From Gemmatimonadota bacterium (GTDB lineage: Bacteria; Gemmatimonadota; Gemmatimonadetes; Longimicrobiales; Longimicrobiaceae): a DNA stretch of 9,354 nt. The notes beneath the pieces were generated by a model. The model saw nothing but the letters and a program-made list of their open reading frames with translations, was not told the DNA's origin and ran no database searches. Made by a program: the position numbers and the translations under genes. The first letter of the stretch is position 1. The number at the start of each line of letters is the position of its first letter. Location: contig JAHWJJ010000150.1 of assembly GCA_019348475.1 (NCBI GenBank), forward strand, positions 1 to 9,354. The letters run 5' to 3'. Positions 6,229-9,354 of the stretch are shown piece by piece.

Positions 6229-6240
6229 ACGTTCAAACGT
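6229..6240. promoter_or_regulatory. Small dyad ACGTT-CA-AACGT upstream of the exported-protein gene
   Basis: Five-base arms, ACGTT (6229-6233) and AACGT (6236-6240), flank a two-base spacer, 55 nt before ATG 6296. The position would suit an operator or a promoter-associated site. A dyad this short can occur by chance and no promoter boxes are clear beside it. Confidence 0.2.
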
Positions 6241-6280
6241 GCCCGCCCAATCCGCAGGCCGCCTTCCGGACACCTCCCGC

Positions 6281-6285
6281 AGGAG
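6281..6285 (+). promoter_or_regulatory. Ribosome-binding site AGGAG that decides the start at 6296
   Basis: AGGAG sits 10 nt before ATG 6296 and supports that start over the in-frame GTG at 6239, which would place 19 extra residues in front of a normal signal peptide. CTCC at 6274-6277 can pair with the GGAG in a four-base stem with a four-base loop, which would partly hide the site. Confidence 0.65.
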
Positions 6286-6295
6286 CTTTCTTCCG

Positions 6296-6835
6296 ATGAC
6301 CAACGTGCTCGCCGCGCGCGTGCCGCGCGTGTTCGCCCGTGTGCTGGCCCTGGCCGGCCTGTCCCTGGCCGCCGTGGCGGCCGACGTTTCGGCCGCGTCC
6401 GCGCAGCCCGGCGAGGGGATGCAGGCCATCCAGCAGATGTTCAACGATCCGGCGCTGCGCACCTATCGCCTCACCAGCGCCAACCTCGACAAGTTCCTCG
6501 CCGCCACCAACGCCCTCAAGGCGCTGGAGGACGAGGACATCGACATCGAGGACCACATCGACATGGACGACCCCGAGGACATCGACATCGGCGAGATCGC
6601 CGCGGCGTTCGACAACGAGCCGCGCATCAAGCGCGCCATCAACAGCGCCGGGATGACCAGCCGGGACTACGTGACCTTTCTGTTCGCGATGATGCAGGCG
6701 ATGTTCGGGTCGGTGATGGTGCAGATGGGCGGCGAGCAGGCGCTCAACGACATGCCGGACGGCGTGCTGAAGGAGAACATCCGCTTCTTCACGGCCAACC
6801 AGGCGCGGTTCGAGGCGCTCGGCGACGACAACTGA
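6296..6835 (+). CDS. Predicted exported protein of unknown function with an acidic repeated segment
   Basis: A 179-residue protein. Residues 1-36 look like a Sec signal peptide: basic N-region with several Arg, hydrophobic core (LALAGLSLAAVAA), likely cleavage ASA|Q at 36/37. The mature part has a helix-like stretch TSANLDKFLAATNALKALE (60-78), a very acidic segment (78-100) with EDIDI twice, and a conserved-looking C-terminal half (AAAFDNEPRIKRAINSAGM, then TSRDYVTFLFAMMQAMFGSVMVQ, then NIRFFTANQARFEAL). Layout and C-terminal pattern remind me of small secreted hypothetical proteins common in Gemmatimonadota; I cannot name a domain. The start follows AGGAG. The gene stands alone between repeat-filled spacers with its own terminator. 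The hydrophobic stretch at 125-143 could be a buried helix or a membrane segment. No enzymatic motif is visible. Confidence 0.82.
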   Translation: MTNVLAARVPRVFARVLALAGLSLAAVAADVSAASAQPGEGMQAIQQMFNDPALRTYRLTSANLDKFLAATNALKALEDEDIDIEDHIDMDDPEDIDIGEIAAAFDNEPRIKRAINSAGMTSRDYVTFLFAMMQAMFGSVMVQMGGEQALNDMPDGVLKENIRFFTANQARFEALGDDN

Positions 6836-6900
6836 TCGTGATCGGGCGATGGAGTGATCTGATGCGAAGCCGGGATGGATCCTGATCCACCGGATCGAAG

Positions 6901-6936
6901 AGCGGCGGTGCGCCCCACGCGCACCGCCGCTTTCGT
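6901..6936 (+). terminator. GC-rich intrinsic terminator of the exported-protein gene
   Basis: AGCGGCGGTGCG (6901-6912) is perfectly complementary to CGCACCGCCGCT (6920-6931), with a seven-base loop and a short T-containing tail (TTTCGTCT). It begins 65 nt after the stop codon at 6835. The T tract is weak, but the 12-bp stem is very stable and no gene overlaps it. Confidence 0.75.
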
Positions 6937-6973
6937 CTGCCCGTCCTCATCGGTGGCGGGCGAGTCCCGGGCG

Positions 6974-7011
6974 TGCGGCAGGCCACAAGCATGGGCCAGT
7001 AGATTCCTCGG
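6974..7011 (+). repeat. Extended AGTAGATTCCTCGG repeat, copy B
   Basis: The core 14 bp (6998-7011) match copies A and C exactly. The 24 bp before it resemble the lead-in of copy C (GGCAGG, AGCATGGG). The long hairpin repeat starts 46 bp after it, and a GGTATGACAGTT end (7188-7199) follows beyond the hairpin, as though the hairpin sits inside the repeat. Confidence 0.6.
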
Positions 7012-7057
7012 CATGATACCAGATCCCCCCGGTCTTCTGTGCAGAGCCCGAAAAGCA

Positions 7058-7148
7058 TCACGCGGAGGACGCGGAGGAAGGGATAGAGGACGCGGAGAAC
7101 GGACGGAGCTCTCCGCGTCCTTACCCTTTTCCTCCGCGTCCTCCGTGA
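7058..7148. repeat. Long near-perfect hairpin repeat, copy 2; possible terminator of the peptidase gene
   Basis: Outer arms 7058-7082 and 7124-7148 are reverse complements over about 25 bp with only small differences. Inner arms AGGACGCGGAGA (7087-7098) and TCTCCGCGTCCT (7110-7121) pair perfectly around an 11-base loop. The unit AGGACGCGGAG occurs twice within the left side, so the arms are themselves built of short repeats. On the minus strand the stem is followed by TGCTTTTC, so it can serve as a terminator 74 nt after the peptidase stop codon. It shares its outer sequence with the hairpin at 5416-5487 and looks like an interspersed palindromic (REP/MITE-like) element. It carries no gene. 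Confidence 0.8.
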
Positions 7149-7187
7149 AATTCACGCGGTGGCGGTGCACACGAAATTGTGGGATTC

Positions 7188-7199
7188 GGTATGACAGTT
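7188..7199 (+). repeat. GGTATGACAGTT, presumed right end of an interspersed repeat
   Basis: Differs by one base from GGAATGACAGTT at 6034-6045, which closes the repeat beginning at 5943. A ten-base palindrome CGTTCGAACG (7200-7209) follows directly. Confidence 0.35.
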
Positions 7200-7222
7200 C
7201 GTTCGAACGGTCTGCCGATCCG

Positions 7223-9319
7223 TCAGGCGCCGCCGAGGGCGCGGCGTGCCTCGTCGAGCGCGGCCGCGGCGGCGTCGAAGCGGGCGGCCAGGTCGGCGAT
7301 CTCGCGCTCCGTCAGCGGCTGGTCGGCGGCACGGATCGCCTCGGCCACGGAGGGAAAGACCACGTTGCTGTAGCCGTTGTTCTCATCCGCCGCGTAGATC
7401 AGGCCGCGGAACCAGGGGCGCGTGCGCAGCCCCTCCGGCCGGGTGAGCGCGCGCTCCACACGCAGGAGCGCGGCGTTGGTCCGCGCCAGCGCGCCCGCCG
7501 CGGGCGCGCCCGAGGCCAGCCGCGCGTCCCGCGCGCGCTGGAACGAGGCCGCCGCCGCCTCCATCCGGCCGATGGCGTCGGAGAGCGGCGCCATCGACAC
7601 CTCCCAGCCGTGGCGGCTCGCGGCGGTCTGCATGGCGGGGACGTACCCCCGCACCGTGCGCGCGAACTCCACGTAGTCGTACGGCAGCACGTCGGCGTTG
7701 GCCAGGCGCAGCAGCAGCGCCGCCCCCACGCGGGCGGCGGCGGCGTGGCGCACGAAGCCCGGATCGCCGAAGCGGCTCATCCACGCGTACGTGTCGTAGT
7801 GCGAATGATAGACGCCGTACGGCCCGCCGAAGCCCCAGTCCAGGTGCGGAATGCCCAGGTGGTTGTAGAAGCCGGCGAAGTCGGAGCCGCCGCCGGGGTC
7901 GCCCATGGCCGGCTCCAGCGAGTCCGCCACCGCCTGCTGCCGGCGCCACGCCTGGTAGATGCTTCCCTCCCCGCCCGGATCGGGAACCCCGCGCGCCACG
8001 TCGCGCAGCGTCTCGCGCAGCGAGGGCGACCCGCCGCCGCCGAACCGCGGCCCCAGCGCCGACACGTCCTGGTTCAGGTACGCCACCCCGCCGGTCCACA
8101 GCCGCGCCGAATCCTCCTCCACGTACTCGGTGGAGCCGATGAGCCCCCACTCCTCCGCGTCCCAGGTGGCGAAGACGACGGTGCGCCGCGGCCGCCGGCC
8201 CGCGCGCGCCTGCTCCGCCAGCGCGCGGGCCGCCTCCATCACGCTCACCGTGCCGCTCACGTTGTCGGCCGCGCCCGGCCCCCACGCGTCGCGGTGCGCG
8301 CCGATCATCACGATCTCGTCGGGAAAATCCGTCCCGCGGATGACGCCGAAGGTGTTGTGGATCTCCTTCCATCCCCCCGTCTCCGCGTCCGTCCGCACCT
8401 GCACGCGGGCGGTGACGGGACCGGGGCCCACGTGGTAGCGAAAGGGGAGGCCGCCCTGCCACTCCTGCGGCACGTCGGCGCCGCGGATGCCGCGCAGCAG
8501 CTCCGCGGCCGTGCCGTACGACATGGGCACCACGGGGATGCGGGGGACGGCCATCTGCTCCGGGGGCAGGTGCCGCGCGCCGGTGCGGCTGGCCCAGCCG
8601 GGGGTGGCCGGGTCGCCGTTGCCGTTCATCACGCTGCCGCGCTGCACGCCGCCGGCGGGGCGCATGGGGCCTTCGGGATACACGTCCCCCACCACGTACC
8701 CGTCGTCGCGCGGGTCGCTGTACAGCACCAGGGCGACGGCGCCGTTGCGCTCGGCCTCGCGCGCCTTGATCCCCCGGAACGACCGCCCGTAGCGCGCGAC
8801 GGCGATCTTTCCGCGCACGCTGATCCCCAGCGAGTCCAGCCGCCGGTAATCCTCGATCAGCCCGTAGTTCACGTACACCACCTCGGCGGTCACGTCGCCC
8901 GGGGCGGAGTAGCCGTTGACGGTGGGATACTGCGGCAGCAGCGTCGACGGGTCGCCGGGGATGGGGGGCTCCGCCAGGTCCAGCTCCACCGGGTCGGGCG
9001 AAACGCGCCAGGCGCGGACGGAGGTGGCGTGCGGAAGCCAGACGCGGTAGGTGCGCACCTCCGTCTCCAGCCCCATTCCGCGCATCTGCTCCACCACGTA
9101 CTCCGCGGTGCGGAGCTGGGCCGGGGTGCCGGCTACGTGCGGCTGCGCGGAAAGCACGCGGGCATGCCGTTCGGAGTGCTCGGCGCTGGGCGCGGCGACG
9201 GCGGCGGCCTCGGCGGCGCGCTGGCGTTCGGCCGCCTGCGGGGAGTATCCCGGCATCGCCTGCTGCGCGCCGAGCGCGGCGGGGAGCAGGAGCGGGAGGA
9301 GAAGGCTGCGTCGGAGCAC
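7223..9319 (-). CDS. Exported M28-family zinc metallopeptidase, glutamate carboxypeptidase II/transferrin-receptor type
   Basis: A 698-residue predicted secreted zinc exopeptidase. Signal peptide at residues 1-18 (MLRRSLLLPLLLPAALGA|QQ). Layout as in human GCPII (~750 residues): N-terminal protease part (~45-105), PA/apical domain (~106-315, including GGVQRG and NGNGDPATPGW), catalytic M28 domain (~320-545) and C-terminal helical dimerisation domain (~555-695). By alignment from memory, zinc ligands are H342, D352, E390, D418 and H505, and E389 is the catalytic base (WDAEEWGL); GSDF (478-481) and Arg182 (GCPII Arg210) are also kept. Lys699 of GCPII corresponds to Gly649, and the arginine patch GRAR is replaced, so glutamate specificity is unlikely; it may be a general peptidase or aminopeptidase scavenging peptides outside the inner membrane. 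GTG 9319 was chosen because it directly precedes the signal peptide; no ATG or GTG lies further upstream in frame within the window, and the ribosome-binding site is weak. Transcribed convergently with the 6296-6835 gene. Confidence 0.93.
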   Translation of the reverse strand: MLRRSLLLPLLLPAALGAQQAMPGYSPQAAERQRAAEAAAVAAPSAEHSERHARVLSAQPHVAGTPAQLRTAEYVVEQMRGMGLETEVRTYRVWLPHATSVRAWRVSPDPVELDLAEPPIPGDPSTLLPQYPTVNGYSAPGDVTAEVVYVNYGLIEDYRRLDSLGISVRGKIAVARYGRSFRGIKAREAERNGAVALVLYSDPRDDGYVVGDVYPEGPMRPAGGVQRGSVMNGNGDPATPGWASRTGARHLPPEQMAVPRIPVVPMSYGTAAELLRGIRGADVPQEWQGGLPFRYHVGPGPVTARVQVRTDAETGGWKEIHNTFGVIRGTDFPDEIVMIGAHRDAWGPGAADNVSGTVSVMEAARALAEQARAGRRPRRTVVFATWDAEEWGLIGSTEYVEEDSARLWTGGVAYLNQDVSALGPRFGGGGSPSLRETLRDVARGVPDPGGEGSIYQAWRRQQAVADSLEPAMGDPGGGSDFAGFYNHLGIPHLDWGFGGPYGVYHSHYDTYAWMSRFGDPGFVRHAAAARVGAALLLRLANADVLPYDYVEFARTVRGYVPAMQTAASRHGWEVSMAPLSDAIGRMEAAAASFQRARDARLASGAPAAGALARTNAALLRVERALTRPEGLRTRPWFRGLIYAADENNGYSNVVFPSVAEAIRAADQPLTEREIADLAARFDAAAAALDEARRALGGA

Positions 9320-9354
9320 GGTTGGCCTGCCGGTGGAGGAAGACGAGCTTGCGC

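Larger units (their letters stand above)
5321..6295. other. Long intergenic stretch rich in repeats and hairpins, no convincing gene
   Basis: About 975 bases lie between the kinase operon and the next gene. Open frames exist on both strands (for example 5332-5967 +), but their translations are rich in Arg/Gly/Pro/Ser, match no family I recognise, run through inverted repeats, and start without ribosome-binding sites. What I can see is a degenerate hairpin repeat (5416-5487), copies of a 14-bp motif in both orientations, a hairpin followed by eight T's (5778-5815), and leader sequence of the next gene. No tRNA or rRNA features were recognised. The promoter of the downstream gene must lie near the right end, but I found no clear -35/-10 pair. 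Confidence 0.65.

Noticed and set aside
5573..6236. Overlapping minus-strand open frames of ~200 codons
   Set aside because: Low-complexity translations, no ribosome-binding sites, several overlapping frames of the same kind, and repeats inside them.
6239..6295. Earlier GTG start for the exported protein
   Set aside because: It would put 19 residues before a standard signal peptide and lacks a ribosome-binding site, while ATG 6296 has AGGAG at the right distance.
5416..7148. Repeats as a possible CRISPR array
   Set aside because: Repeats are irregularly spaced, occur in both orientations and are palindromic hairpins rather than unit-spacer arrays; no cas genes are present.
5321..7222. tRNA or other structured RNA genes in the intergenic spaces
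   Set aside because: No T-loop/anticodon arrangement or known riboswitch core was recognised; stems seen are explained by repeats and terminators.

Overview
The window is a high-GC bacterial segment. Three things point to a Gemmatimonadota/Longimicrobium-like organism: the composition, the chain of stress-signalling genes, and intergenic spaces full of short GC-rich repeats of the 'CACGCGGAGGACGCGG' and 'AGATTCCTCGG...ATGACAG' kinds. This assignment rests on recall of similar intergenic repeats and on gene style. No marker gene in the window proves it.

Left part (1-5320, + strand): a tightly packed stressosome-type operon. It opens with the last 48 codons of an RsbR-type STAS co-antagonist. 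Next come RsbS (STAS scaffold with the phospho-acceptor serine) and RsbT (GHKL serine/threonine kinase). The fourth gene is an RsbX-like PP2C/SpoIIE phosphatase with an extra GHKL kinase domain fused to its N-terminus. The fifth joins an RsbT/RsbW-like GHKL domain, a coiled coil and a complete histidine kinase. The last is a REC-PAS-GAF-histidine kinase. From rsbS onward every junction overlaps, and rsbR-rsbS are separated by 4 nt, so the genes are probably translated as one coupled unit. Five GHKL ATPase modules lie in four consecutive genes. No RsbU phosphatase, sigma factor, anti-sigma pair or DNA-binding regulator is visible, so the module appears to pass its signal to two-component phosphorelay proteins instead of the Bacillus sigma-B cascade (inference).

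Middle part (5321-6295 and 6836-7222): two non-coding stretches. They hold a terminator-like hairpin with eight T's, two related long hairpin repeats (5416-5487 and 7058-7148), and three copies of a 14-bp motif (AGTAGATTCCTCGG), two of them extended. In two places the motif and the hairpin lie together in the same relative order. Between the stretches is a gene for a small predicted exported protein with a very acidic, internally repeated segment, followed by a GC-rich terminator.

Right part (7223-9319, - strand): an exported M28-family zinc metallopeptidase of the glutamate carboxypeptidase II/transferrin-receptor type. It has all metal ligands and the catalytic glutamate, but lacks residues that give the human enzyme its glutamate preference. 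It converges with the exported-protein gene, and the 7058-7148 hairpin lies between them, where it could terminate peptidase transcripts.
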